DNA of 64,000 nt from Solicoccozyma terricola (lineage: Eukaryota > Basidiomycota > Tremellomycetes > Filobasidiales > Piskurozymaceae). Shown here piece after piece: positions 1 to 9,808 of this stretch. Below the pieces are notes generated by a model. It saw nothing but the letters and a program-made list of their open reading frames with translations. It was not told where the DNA came from and searched no databases. The position numbers were made by a program, and so were the translations under genes. Position 1 is the first letter of the stretch. Every line of letters begins with the position of its first letter. The DNA lies in contig BCLD01000009.1 in NCBI GenBank assembly GCA_001600875.1, positions 580,127-644,126 of the forward strand, written 5' to 3'.

Positions 1-323
1 TGGGTCGACTGAGTCGAGGGCACAGAGGATGAGTGGGGGGGGAAGATGGGAGAGGAGGTGGTGGGCGCCGGCGCGGGGAGGGGGGGGGGGCCAATCATAT
101 CTCTTCGGCTGGCGAATTTGGCTGTGCTGGCTGTGCTGGCTGGTGTTTCAGAAATTTCAACCTCGCCTTAGGATATGGATTATGTTTTATCATATCTGGC
201 CCCTCTCAAGGCAGCGGACCTATCATCATTCTCCATATACTACCACCACACATCCATCGCATACACTGATTCCCTTTGTTTTCTCCTTCTTCTTCTTCTT
301 CTTCCTCCTCACCCCTCCAACAG
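1..323. other. Left-edge stretch without a resolved exon
   Basis: No coding segment could be supported here. The stretch is low in complexity: GA/G-rich at the start with an 11-base G run at 80-90, then a TTC-rich pyrimidine tract at about 282-310 ending in an AG acceptor at 322-323. It reads best as the 3' part of an intron preceding the epimerase exon, with earlier exons expected left of the window. That is inference. Confidence 0.4.
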
Positions 324-407
324 GCTCTTAAAGCAGTCGGTGAATCAGGTGAAATTCCACTTCAATATTACAAGACGAATGTTTCTGCTACCATTGCTCT
401 TATCGAC
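324..407 (+). CDS. galE: Internal exon of UDP-glucose (galactose) 4-epimerase
   Basis: This 84-base exon encodes 28 residues, ALKAVGESGEIPLQYYKTNV followed by SATIALID. It matches the conserved epimerase segment after the cofactor-binding half (H-x-AALKAVGES...PL-x-YY-x-x-NV-x-GT). The enzyme interconverts UDP-glucose and UDP-galactose with bound NAD in the cytosol and feeds glycan synthesis. The exon is bounded by a pyrimidine-rich AG acceptor and a GTGAGT donor, phase 0. The next expected block, containing the SSSATVYG-type catalytic serine segment, is not found downstream. After the following intron the reading frame enters a GT18-type sequence instead. Either the epimerase gene is broken here or two loci were joined in assembly at the 54-base C run. 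Earlier exons would lie outside the window. Confidence 0.7.
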
Positions 408-421
408 GTGAGTTTCCATCC

Positions 422-423
<2 letters not shown>

Positions 424-477
<54 letters not shown>
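424..477 (+). repeat. 54-base C homopolymer inside an intron
   Basis: An uninterrupted run of 54 C lies in the intron between the epimerase exon (ends 407) and the GT18 exon (starts 538). It is by far the longest homopolymer in the window. It may be a true C tract, an over-extended assembly homopolymer, or a false join between two loci that both carried a C run. Confidence 0.95.
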
Positions 478-478
<1 letters not shown>

Positions 479-537
479 CTCCCCCTTCTCCCAACCCCGG
501 GCGCTTATGTTCTTTCACACGAATCCCTCGCAATCAG

Positions 538-1932
538 CTCGGCGCACCCTGGACTTTGTCCCCAGAGGATTACAGCTCCCATCCGGTTCATAAATATACA
601 ACTGAACATAACTTCTACCTAGGCTACTCGGTAGAGAAATACTGCAGTGTTCATCGTCAACCACTAGAAGAGAGATTGGATCGAGCGTTGGTTTTTGCAA
701 AGGTTCGTCACAGTCGGAATCGGTAGAGTCGCTGCGTCGTACGTTACGACGTCTGAACTGATCGAAATTTCGCCCCCTTGTCACAGGACACGAAATACTT
801 TGAGGAGGTATATAGGAGGGAAACCCCCCTGCTTCCGTCTGTCTGTGTGACTCACCCAGTCAACGCGTATCTCTCAGGGCAACAACATGTTCTGGAACCA
901 GGACAGGACATTTCAAGATCTTAAAGAGCGAACTGGCTTTCAATTCTTGGCTCTCGCAAACTCGGCAGATACAGTTCTTCCAGATCCTGGTTTGACCAAC
1001 GAGGGCCGCCAGAGCATTGACGTGTTTTACGACCATCTAGGGAAAAGTCGAGTTCTTGTGAGTGCAATCAAAAGGTCGTAAGAAGGGGATGAAGGGGGTA
1101 ATGGGAACAAGCGATTAATGTGTATTTGGTCATTCTCCCTTGAGCAGATTGGCATTGGACGGCCGCCCCTGTCACCTACCCCTTATGACGCACTGTGTCG
1201 TGAGTTCTAGTCGTGATCTCGAGTTATCCAATTGGTCTCCAACACTGACCCTGCCAAGTATGAAAGTCGGTGTTCCCTTTCTCAACCCTATCATCTACTG
1301 GGATCACGACAACCCAAGTCACATGAGCGCATGGGCATGTAAGTTCTAGTCACCTTTTGGCGGGAGCTTGCCGGTTAACTATGCCCTTGTCCCTCGTGTG
1401 TCTGGTAGGTCAACATGAGTGGGTTCACGATTCTCCTCTTGAGGAACACCGAACGAACGCTCAGCTTCAGCTCACGCTCTGATTGCCTTGTTCTACAGTG
1501 GCCTGCTAGCGACTGGCAAGCCATACGTCCATCATGTGGTGAGTCGCTATTTGACGTATCCCGGCTTATCGCTGCGCTTACACGACCTTCTCTTGGATGT
1601 TACTCTCCTTCCCAGCACGCTGGAGATCTGCGGGGACTGGAGGACGCAATACAACATGCAAGAGAGAATCCGTTTGATGCCTACATCCGTGAGTATACCA
1701 GTATATCGGCGGCATCGGTGACAATAATTTCGGTTACCTGATGGTTTTTCATCGTTCTCGTCCATCAGTTCCTACCATGACCCCCCACGCGAATCGCGTG
1801 CGACACCAGATGCTCATGAATCTGAATTGGCGATCTCTAGGAAAGGACTACATCCTGCAGAGAAGAGCCCGGGGTCATTATAACGTGAGAATGTGTTGGC
1901 AGGCTATAACCCCCGCGGTGCTTTTGACCTAA
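538..1932 (+). pseudogene. GT18-type N-acetylglucosaminyltransferase, 5'-truncated copy
   Basis: This is the C-terminal half of a family-18-type (MGAT5-like, alpha-1,6-mannosylglycoprotein 6-beta-GlcNAc-transferase) protein, parallel to the full copy at 7192-9508. Readable blocks are LGAPWTLSPEDY, YLGYSVEKYC, VLIGIGRPPLSPTPYDALC, LGVPFLNPIIYW, GKPYVHHV and HAGDLRGLEDAI, ending in TAA at 1930-1932. They match LGAKFTL, YLGYSIEQKC, VLLGVGRPTESPSPYDSLC, LGVPFIN, PPYVYTV and KAGDQEGLEAA of the intact paralogue. Introns 703-786, 808-877 and others have normal GT-AG ends. The membrane anchor and first half of the family are absent: the first exon follows the 54-C intron and joins the epimerase exon in frame. 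The join between about 1435 and 1499 has no clear GT or GC donor. Probably a remnant, but an assembly artefact cannot be excluded. Confidence 0.7.
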
Positions 1933-2297
1933 CACGTCATTTTCCACGCTTATTCAGCCATTTATGATTTAGATCGATTAACAGGAGGAACGGAAAGAAA
2001 ATGTTAGAATATCTTTTAAGGATCGGCAAACCCCTTCTGATTTTTTTGGTTCCTCCCCCGGGATTAGTAACGCTGTTTTTTTAAACTTTGTTTGGACGTT
2101 CCTTAAATCCATTATTATACACCGATTTCCCGATCTAAGACAGACACAGCGGCCCGCCCCTTGCTAACAGCTTTGGGCCATCGTCCAATTGACACCGGCT
2201 GGGCGAAGTGGGGTGCAGGTTGAGATGCATTGGTACTTTACGCTGGAACTGATCTGTCCGCTCGTTATGCTCGCATTCTCAAACATATCATCTTTCG
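1933..2297. other. Intergenic, 365 bases
   Basis: This lies between the stop of the truncated GT18 copy and the start of the next plus-strand gene. It must hold the terminator of the first and the promoter of the second. I saw AT-rich stretches near 1960-2120 but no convincing named element. Confidence 0.5.
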
Positions 2298-4067
2298 ATG
2301 ACTGGCAGTCCGCTGCTGCAGCCATCTGTCCGGCTCGTTCGAGGACGACAACGTCAAATAGCCATTCTTGTCGCCTCAGTAGTCGGCGCGATCACGTTCC
2401 TGAATCGGGGTCTCTACTATGGATCTCTAGAGGATAGGCGTGCCAACTCGCTTTCATTTCTGGATATAATACAGGCCACCCTGTCTTCTACTCCAGAGAC
2501 ACCATCATGGAAGCGAGCAATGTCCGATCGTCACTTCGCCGTATTCAATTCTAGAAAGTTTCATGACGAGGTGGATGGCTCCGTTCTTGCTACTGTTCGG
2601 GAATTCCCAAACGCCCGAATATCCTTCTACAAACCAGGTCTTCGGTGGGGGTTTGAGAAGGTGATGGAAGATATATGGCCTACTGGCACAGAAATCAAGG
2701 ATATCTATGTGCCTCAATTCGCCTCAAATATCAGCGATGGAACGCTATTAACAGACCTTCGGAAACCCCGAGAGAGTGGTGATATGATCACCGATCTCAT
2801 CCTTACCACATGCGACTTTGATCTTCTCGACGGCGATTACGCGGATAGGCTGGAGAAGATATGGCTTGCGAGGCCAGACGAAGACAAGTTCCGCATACTC
2901 TGTATACGGCACTGGACAAGCGAGGCATTCATCAAACGCGCTGATTTTTGGATGAAGAGGAATGTTCTGACCCTCATTGGTAGGTACCTGCCCCCAAAGA
3001 TGCTGGAAGTTGTCACAGATGAGCTGACATTTTGTTCTTTTTATTGCCCCAACACAGGTCTCGGTGACCATATCAAAAACATTTTCAAAGACCAAGTCAC
3101 TAGAATTTACCCCTCGCCCTTGGCTACGCCAGCGGAGACGTACATCCCAATCTTCATGCCAACCTGTCTGGACGACGTGGTGATGACTCCGGAAAGTGAT
3201 TCGGGGATGATAGACAGCGCTGGCATGCAGGGCAACCTAGGGGAAGACCACCGAGCGATGAATGCTACGCTCACCCAGCTCTTCAATTACATTGATGGTA
3301 TGTGGATAGTCCCTATAAAGTACACGGCTTGCACGAATTCACACTCACTGCCATTTAATTCTACAGAGCGTCCGGATGTTTGGGGCTACGAACCCCCCAC
3401 AGACGCTGTTCCGCGATATGTCCCCATCCTTCCTAGTCCAGAGGCCACATGGCCAACGGTCAATCCTTTCCACCTCGTGCTCGTAGGCATCAACATCCCC
3501 ACCATACCTGAGCGATTCCAAGAAGTCATCATAAAACATCATGGACAGGATTACGACCAATTTTTCCGGGCTTTGAACGGGTGTGATGTCATTCTACCTG
3601 GATTCCACGAGAACACGGAATACACTCGAGACAAGGCGAGTTCCACGATTGGAGTTGCCGGGACGGTCAGAGTAAGTCTCCCCTTTTTGCACGCGCCGTT
3701 TAGTGAATCACTCTCTGATTCGAGTCCCTTGTTAATACTCGTCATTGTCCAGACTGCCCTGATGATTGACCAAAAGACATCCGAGGCGTACGGGTAAGGA
3801 TCCGACCGGCATTTACACGAGATGAATCCGCATGGCTGATTGGCATGCTCCAACAGATACTTTTGCCCGGCATTCGAGGTTCTGCGGCCCGATGGCGTGA
3901 CCGAGATCGAATACATATACTTGACTCGGATAGGGACGATCCGGTGGGACTCGACGATGAGGTCGCAAGAGGAGCTGTACAATTGTCAACAGGGATACTT
4001 GGACAGGAATGCTGAGATGTTCGCGAGGGGACTGCTGCGGGAAATCACGAATGTAACACGACAGTAA
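2298..4067 (+). CDS. Type II membrane protein of an uncharacterised GT-B-like fungal family
   Basis: About 500 residues. A short cytoplasmic N-terminus is followed by a signal anchor at about residues 18-38 (IAILVASVVGAITFL), so the body should face the Golgi lumen. Landmarks are a FHDEVDGSVLATV block near residue 90, a D-L-I-L-T-T-C-D-F-D block near 170, and a late block NGCDVILPGFHENTEYTRDK followed by ASSTIG. That last arrangement resembles the acceptor-facing C-terminal lobe of GT-B glycosyltransferases; the activity is inference. I read four GT-AG introns: about 2981-3057, 3299-3365, 3672-3752 and 3794-3855. The first keeps the frame if retained. The gene sits between GT18 copies and next to its own decayed paralogue, suggesting a glycan role. 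I do not recognise a named family. Confidence 0.75.
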
Positions 4068-4285
4068 CGAACTAATAGAAATCATGACACCACGAGGTAC
4101 GGACAACCGGCAGCTGAATCATTCGTCACGTAGTCTTTAAAACAAAAAAAAAGGAAAAAACGAACGGGTCAGTGGCTATCTGTCTCACCTAATTTCCCGG
4201 CCGCTAAAAGTCAGTCCGGGCCAAACCCGACCCCCGCGGTGTTAGGGGAAGAGATTTTTGTAACGATGTAGATACTGCGCTGGTT

Positions 4286-5280
4286 ATGCCACCAGCTTGT
4301 GTACTTCCCTTCCCCCCCCCCCCCCCGCGGCCTCTAGGTGGTGTAAAATATGGGGACAACAAATGTCCGTTGGGTTTCTCGGTACAGCGGACCAGTTACA
4401 ACATTCTTACACTCACTAGCTTGTTGATCAGCAAGCTGACCAGCCCGTCGTCTCGTTTCCGCGCTGGTGTGGTGTACATTATCTTGACTGCTACCCTTGG
4501 AAGCTTCATATTGGGAAGGCAGGGGATTACCTACAACTTGGCATCACTTCGACAACAATTGAACAGTCCAAGGGCAGGCGCGCGCGTCGTAATTTTGGAC
4601 CACGTATCGTATCACGATGAAGTCGTTGGAGCATATCTTTACAGTCTAGCAACGGGGAAGACACCTATCCTTCTTTCGAGCTGCATGTCATGGGTCAGGG
4701 GGATAACATCCCCGTCCCAGTTGAAATCGAGGACATGGTTTTCGTTCAAAAGGATTTGGATTTCGCTACCCATTAGGAGCTCATGGGGTCGACGGTAAGC
4801 GTTTTTCTTTTGGTTTCCCTGTTCGCTTTGATAGTGCGGTGGAGCTCAACTGCAATCCGTGACACCCTGCCAGGACGTGCTGCTTCCTCAGTTTCACTCT
4901 CCGGGCTACACCTACGACACAGCGTCTTCTTCTATCGCTGCGGCTGTCATCTCGCGGATTCCTGTGCTCAGGACAGAGCAGGTCGCCTGGAGATATACAT
5001 ACCTGCCCTCCTGCCGTCATACCGCATCCCGTTAGCTGGAACGCCCTCGAGGCAATCGCCATATTACGCCAGGGAGGTCATCCTATAGAACAGGCACAGC
5101 GTCTCTATCACGCGAGACCAGACGCCGGATCCTGGCAACAGGTAGTCACGACGCGCGACACTAGATTTTTAAGTATTTTCCCTTGGGAATTTGCAGAAAC
5201 TGGTCGGGAAATTGGGAAACCTCCCAAAAATCCCGAGAATGCAAAACATACGCGTACCGTTACAAATCGCCACCCATTGA
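4286..5280 (+). pseudogene. Decayed paralogue of the 2298-4067 gene
   Basis: The anchor region (AGVVYIILTATLGSFILG, from about 4454) and the block YHDEVVGAYLYSLATGKTP match the N-terminus of the neighbour. At about 4675 the sequence then jumps to a different frame with LHVMGQGDNIPVP, which matches LVLVGINIPTIPE near the neighbour's C-terminus. Some 300 residues are therefore missing. An in-frame TAG follows at about 4771. The block DVLLPQFHSPGYTYDTASSS then matches CDVILPGFHENTEYTRDKAS. A further one-base frame change occurs at about 5010-5025 before SWNALEAIAILRQGG, and a last exon ends at TGA 5278-5280. The 15-C run at 4312-4326 lies in the presumed 5' end. An internal deletion plus frame changes make it a pseudogene, though a rearranged short product cannot be ruled out. 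Confidence 0.7.
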
Positions 5281-5404
5281 AATTAATTTCAATTGCGGGA
5301 CTAATGAAAAAGAGGATCCTAAAAAGACGAAGGTCGAACAGCTCTAGCAAGCAGATGGGTGCGGCCCTACGTTCAGTTCAAGCACAAGAACAACCGCACC
5401 AGCA

Positions 5405-6884
5405 ATGATCAATCCCTCCTCGCACATATCATGGTATCAGCATGCAGGGAAGTACCGGGTGTTGATCCTCGCGGGTCTGCTCCTTGTCACCGGATCAGTG
5501 GTCTTGCTGCAATGGGACATCTCCGCGATGCCACGCCTTGCGCCGTTCGTCGATTCATGGCGACGCCTTGACCCTGGCGATAGGAAACGAGGTGTGATCG
5601 CTATGAGTGATACGAGGGTGCCGTATATCCCCTCTGATCCAGATGAGCCGGTGGCATTTTACACCATCGCTGCGATGTGAGGCCGGGGTTCCGCTTCGGT
5701 TGCTTATCTGTTTCGCTGACGACCTTGGTACTTTCTCGCGCAGTCACAACTACCTATACGCACAATCAGTGGGGCTAGACTTTGTGTACTCCGTAGTGCC
5801 AGTTGAGGTGAGCAGGAGCCTTTGGACGCAACTCGACGCCTGAGGGTTCCTGCACTAACTCGAGGGTTTGTGACATATTTTGCAGACAGAGGCAGAAATA
5901 CCATCGGAAGAGGCAAGCGATAATGTCGCGGAGAAACGCTGGTCAAACCGCGTTCCACCTGGAGTCTCCGTGGACGACAACACCAAGGATAACATGCAAA
6001 AGGCTTGCCGCCACCCAACGTACGGATGGAGACAGGCTACGTGGTGCAAAATGCCCGTCGTTTGGGATTTGTTCGACCGTGATCCTCTCGTAGAAAATGT
6101 CGCATATGTCGGTACGTACCTGTCGGTGGTGTGTGCATTGGCAAGAAGATGTATTTTTTGACACCATGAACACCGTGAATGGGTACTAGACTCGGACGCG
6201 ATCTTCCGCTTCGCCAACCGCTCCGTGCAGGAGCACTTTGACTACCTGTCACCTCATCAGTCCGTTGGATTCGCTAACGATCAGCCATATGAGCGAACGC
6301 CCTGCGCAGGTTACTTTTTCGTACGCAAGGAGGGAGAAAAATTCATGAGAGACTGGTGGAACGTTGATTGGAAAGACACGAAATTCGATCACAACCTGGA
6401 ACAATATTCGCTGCTTTGGATGCTGGGCTACGTTGAGAGTCAGTTGAGAAATGGGTCATAATGAGGGCAATGGGGCACACGGCTGATATTTGTCATACTA
6501 TTTTTACCCGTCGTCCAGATCCCGAAAGACCTGCCAACCTGCATCGCGTTCAATGTGAGTGGAATGGCCCTTGCCATGTAAACTTGGGTTATTCATACGT
6601 TTTTGTCCGCCGCAGACCTGGAATACGAAACGCAATTCTACATCACCGAGGAAAGACAAATGATTCATCATATCAATCATAGCCACGGTAACGAGGGTCG
6701 TGCTAAGCTTTTGAAAGAATACTGGCTATGGGATGTGTCTCTCGATGATCGGGATGGCCTACGGACGATCCTGGACGCGATGCGCATCGAGCATGTGGAT
6801 ATAAACCAGGTGACTGAGCGGATGGCGTTACTTGACGTGGAGGAATCAGAATCCAGCCACGACAACCCATGGCTGTTACCTTAG
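5405..6884 (+). CDS. DxD-type Golgi glycosyltransferase, GT34/GT77-like
   Basis: A type II membrane protein of about 380 residues. The N-terminal anchor is YRVLILAGLLLVTGSVVLL. The catalytic GT-A part begins FYTIAAIHNYLYAQSVGLDF, followed by the metal-binding DxD motif in YVDSDAIFRF (at about 6190), then GYFFVRKEGEKFMRDWW and IHHINHSHGNEGR near the C-terminus. The DxD, the later G-x-F segment with a WW, and the C-terminal H-x-x-HS pattern are typical of GT34 (GMA12/MNN10) and related nucleotide-sugar transferases. The sugar donor cannot be read. Five introns are visible, with joins at about 5677/5745, 5808/5885, 6110/6190, 6439/6519 and 6556/6616. The start was chosen because the anchor follows directly. 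It lies between the decayed paralogue and the intact GT18 gene on the same strand. Confidence 0.7.
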
Positions 6885-7191
6885 GGATGGGGACGAAATG
6901 AGACCCATCACATATCTAGATGTAGAGTACTTTATGATTTTGGCCGTCTTTGTACGATTATATCATGGACATTAGCATTGCGAGCATTTCCTGTGGCTCC
7001 TCGTCAAAGGTGATTGCATTGGGAATTAACCGGTCAGTGGATTTCCTCGGGGTTGTCCGAGGATGGCGACGATTGCGACCATGGATGGCATACACGTGAC
7101 TGGTAATTACTGCTCACGTGGCAACCTATATTACCACCAGCATGCCATCCGCTGCCACCCAGCTGTCCAACCATCCTCCATCGTCCATACC
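6885..7191. other. Intergenic, 307 bases
   Basis: This is the region upstream of the intact GT18 gene. It contains two near CACGTG sites (cacgtgac at about 7094 and ctcacgtggc at about 7113), candidate bHLH/bZIP boxes. An upstream ATG at 7063 opens the same frame as the gene without a stop, but the extension has no membrane or domain signal. Confidence 0.4.
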
Positions 7192-9508
7192 ATGCTCGAC
7201 TCAGCCCGCCCGTATGTCCCCCCTCACATTCGCTCCATCCGTCGCTCCTTTGTCCTTGGGTTCGCAGCTTTCTTAGCAGCTGTATTCGTGATCAGCTCTC
7301 GGAAAACGGCCTACTTCAAAACGAGACGTCCCATTGCGGTCGGGTGGTTGAATTTGAATAATGATTCAGGTCAAGACGCTTGGGAAGATGTCATCAATCT
7401 GAAGAGATTGAAGCGAGATTTGGAAGAGAGGTTTATAATCGAGTGAGTGCTTGTTATGTGTTCTCACCGTCCGATCATTCCAAGCTCATGCCTGTACCAT
7501 TGTTCCATCGTGCCAGCCAGAACCACATCGCTCGTTCTCTCAACCCTGATTTAATAGACAATCTCATAGCCTGTATATCAACTTCGACGTGTGAGGGGAA
7601 TCAAGGCAAGGTGGTCATTCTGGCGAGTTATCATTTTGGGAACGCTAGGTTTGGTGGTACCAGCGGTGAGGATATCTGGTGAGTGTGCGGGGAAGGTGGG
7701 GAGACGCCATGCCGCGAATGTGGGGATTAAGAGCAGGTGGTTTGGAGGTTGTGGCGAAGTGAAAGCCGTGCGACATGGAGAAAGACCACGTCGACGCGGT
7801 TCCTTTCATTTCCTACACCAGTCCACTGAATTTATTATCTATTTCAAAGGGCAAAATCTACCGACGAAGCAATTACTTCCCTCGGATACACCGTTTTCTA
7901 CGCATATGGAGCGCTGGAAGCTCTCACCATCTACCAAGCAATACCACACCTTGTCGTTCGCATCATCGGCGAAGGGTCCGATGTCAAACATTGTTCATTG
8001 CGTAATTCCGGATTCCGTGAGGTAAAAGGAACCATGATGGATTTCGATGGATGGCAGAATGGAAGAGTCGGATGTGCAAGAAAAGAGGAATACCTTGATG
8101 GGATTCCTCTCTGGCTCATGCATAGTTTCCATTGGTGGCCTAGTGTGGCTCATCCATTGGGAGCCAAGTTTACTCTCGCGATAGATGATTACAAGAATGC
8201 AGACGGAATTGGATTGGATAATTATTATCTAGGTGAGAGGGTGTGTGGTCAGGGGTCGCTGTTGTAAAACTTGCTCATCAACCTTCCGGCACTACCAACG
8301 CAATCAGGATACTCTATCGAGCAGAAATGCCGCCAGATCCCCACCGTTCCAGCTTCCCAGCGTCTCCACCAAGGTCTCATCCTCGGTAAAAACCCCGTCT
8401 ACCTTTCCAACGCGGAAAGCGTCTTTCCAAACATGTTACAGTCAGTGGCACGAAATGTTCCCCGGAATGGCGAGGAAGAGTTTCGATTTGTGGCAGTGGC
8501 TGGCAAGGCAGGGGACGAGCTTGAAGAAGCAGGAGTGGAAAATCTCGGCATGCTGAAGCAGGATGAATGGCATCAGGTGGTGGCGGAAAGGAAAGTGCTC
8601 GTGAGTCGGATGGATGTCGATCGTTCAAGGAGGTGGTGAGGGTGAGAGCTAATATTGTGATGAGGGATTTTTTTCGACTGGGCAGTTGGGAGTCGGCCGA
8701 CCGACAGAATCTCCTTCCCGTGAGTAATGGATACCCATTGCATGATTACTACCTCCATTTGACGGAGCATTCCTTGCGCGTCTCACAGCATACGACTCGT
8801 TATGTCTCGGTGAGTCATGAAGTGTGGTTCGCGTTTTCCCCATGAGCGGTCAAGCTGATACGTATATCAATCAACCCAAGGCGTTCCCTTTATCAACGTG
8901 TGAGCCTCCCGCGCCGAATGGCGTTCCTTGGACGCGTTATCCGACTCCTAACTGTGTCCCACCCAATCCATCAGCATCACCGGGTGGGACGTGAATTTTC
9001 CCGACGACAAATCTCGCTTCTATTACCAGCAGACCTCTTTGAAAGATCTGAAACCGCCGTACGTGTACACTGTGGTAAGTTACAAGACGGTGTTCTTTGA
9101 TATCATAAGAGATGGTCTGCTGATAATCGCGTTATGCCCCATTTTCTTTTTTGACCTTGATAGAAAGCGGGTGATCAAGAGGGTCTGGAAGCCGCGGTGA
9201 AAGCAGCAGTATCAACACCAATAGACCGATATATTGGTAAGTACTGCCTGTTTGTCGTCATGGAGAAGTCCTGCTCGCTCACTTGACCACGCATACCCCC
9301 GCAGTGCCTGCTATGAGCTCAGCAGCCATTCGGGAACGAGCTCGAGTTTTATTAGAAACGGATTGGAAAGCGATCGCAGAGGAGGTAATCATGGTAGACG
9401 CTGAGATCGCTAGGTTTGTCGTAGAGGTGAGTTCTTTTATCGCCGCCGGTCGCTAGCCGCGACTTATTCTCCTCGTCCATCCGTCTTCAGAACGACGTGT
9501 TGCTGTAA
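7192..9508 (+). CDS. GT18-type alpha-1,6-mannosylglycoprotein GlcNAc-transferase-like
   Basis: A Golgi type II membrane protein, about 600 residues over roughly eleven exons. It is predicted to add GlcNAc to a mannosyl glycan (family inference). The anchor FVLGFAAFLAAVFVIS lies near residue 20. Blocks in order: VVILASYHFGNARFGG, SLGYTVFYAYGALEAL, VRIIGEGSDVKH, MDFDGWQNGRVGC, HPLGAKFTL, YLGYSIEQKC, LILGKNPVYL, VLLGVGRPTESPS then PYDSLCLGVPFIN (nucleotide-sugar-binding GxGxP...P-x-D/E-A/S-L pattern), PPYVYTV, and KAGDQEGLEAAV. Exon joins that keep frame include PS-PYDSLCLG at 8729/8790 and FINV-ITGW at about 8902/8974. The stop is TAA 9506-9508. It is paralogous to the truncated copy at 538-1932; the two flank the unknown membrane proteins and the DxD transferase. 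The ATG at 7192 was preferred because it sits shortly before the anchor. Confidence 0.75.
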
Positions 9509-9808
9509 TTCAGGGGCTGTTTGGAAAGGCGAGATATAATTTGTTTGCGGGAATTTGTTTGCGGTTAGGTACACATGGAGGGGTGATACAATGCATGTTG
9601 TGCTGCTGTATTACGAACCCGGTCCGCATCCGCCATCCCGACTGCTGTCTGTCCAGTTCCGGGATTAATTGAGAGACTGAGAACATTCCTTTTCGATTAA
9701 ATACACGTGTAACCGGCCGTGCACCCCGCCCTCCCGCGTCCCCGGTTGCGACAGAGCACCATCTACGTTGGACAGTCAACACCACTCTCTGCCATCACAA
9801 CTCCCACC
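9509..9808. other. Intergenic, 300 bases
   Basis: This is the promoter region of the SGNH-like gene. An upstream ATG at 9719 is in frame with the gene start at 9809 and would add 30 residues before the membrane anchor. I preferred 9809 because the anchor then lies within the first 30 residues. No TATA box is evident. Confidence 0.4.

Noticed and set aside
9719..9808. Earlier in-frame ATG for the SGNH-like gene
   Set aside because: It would put about 30 polar residues before the membrane anchor. The ATG at 9809 gives a normal type II start.
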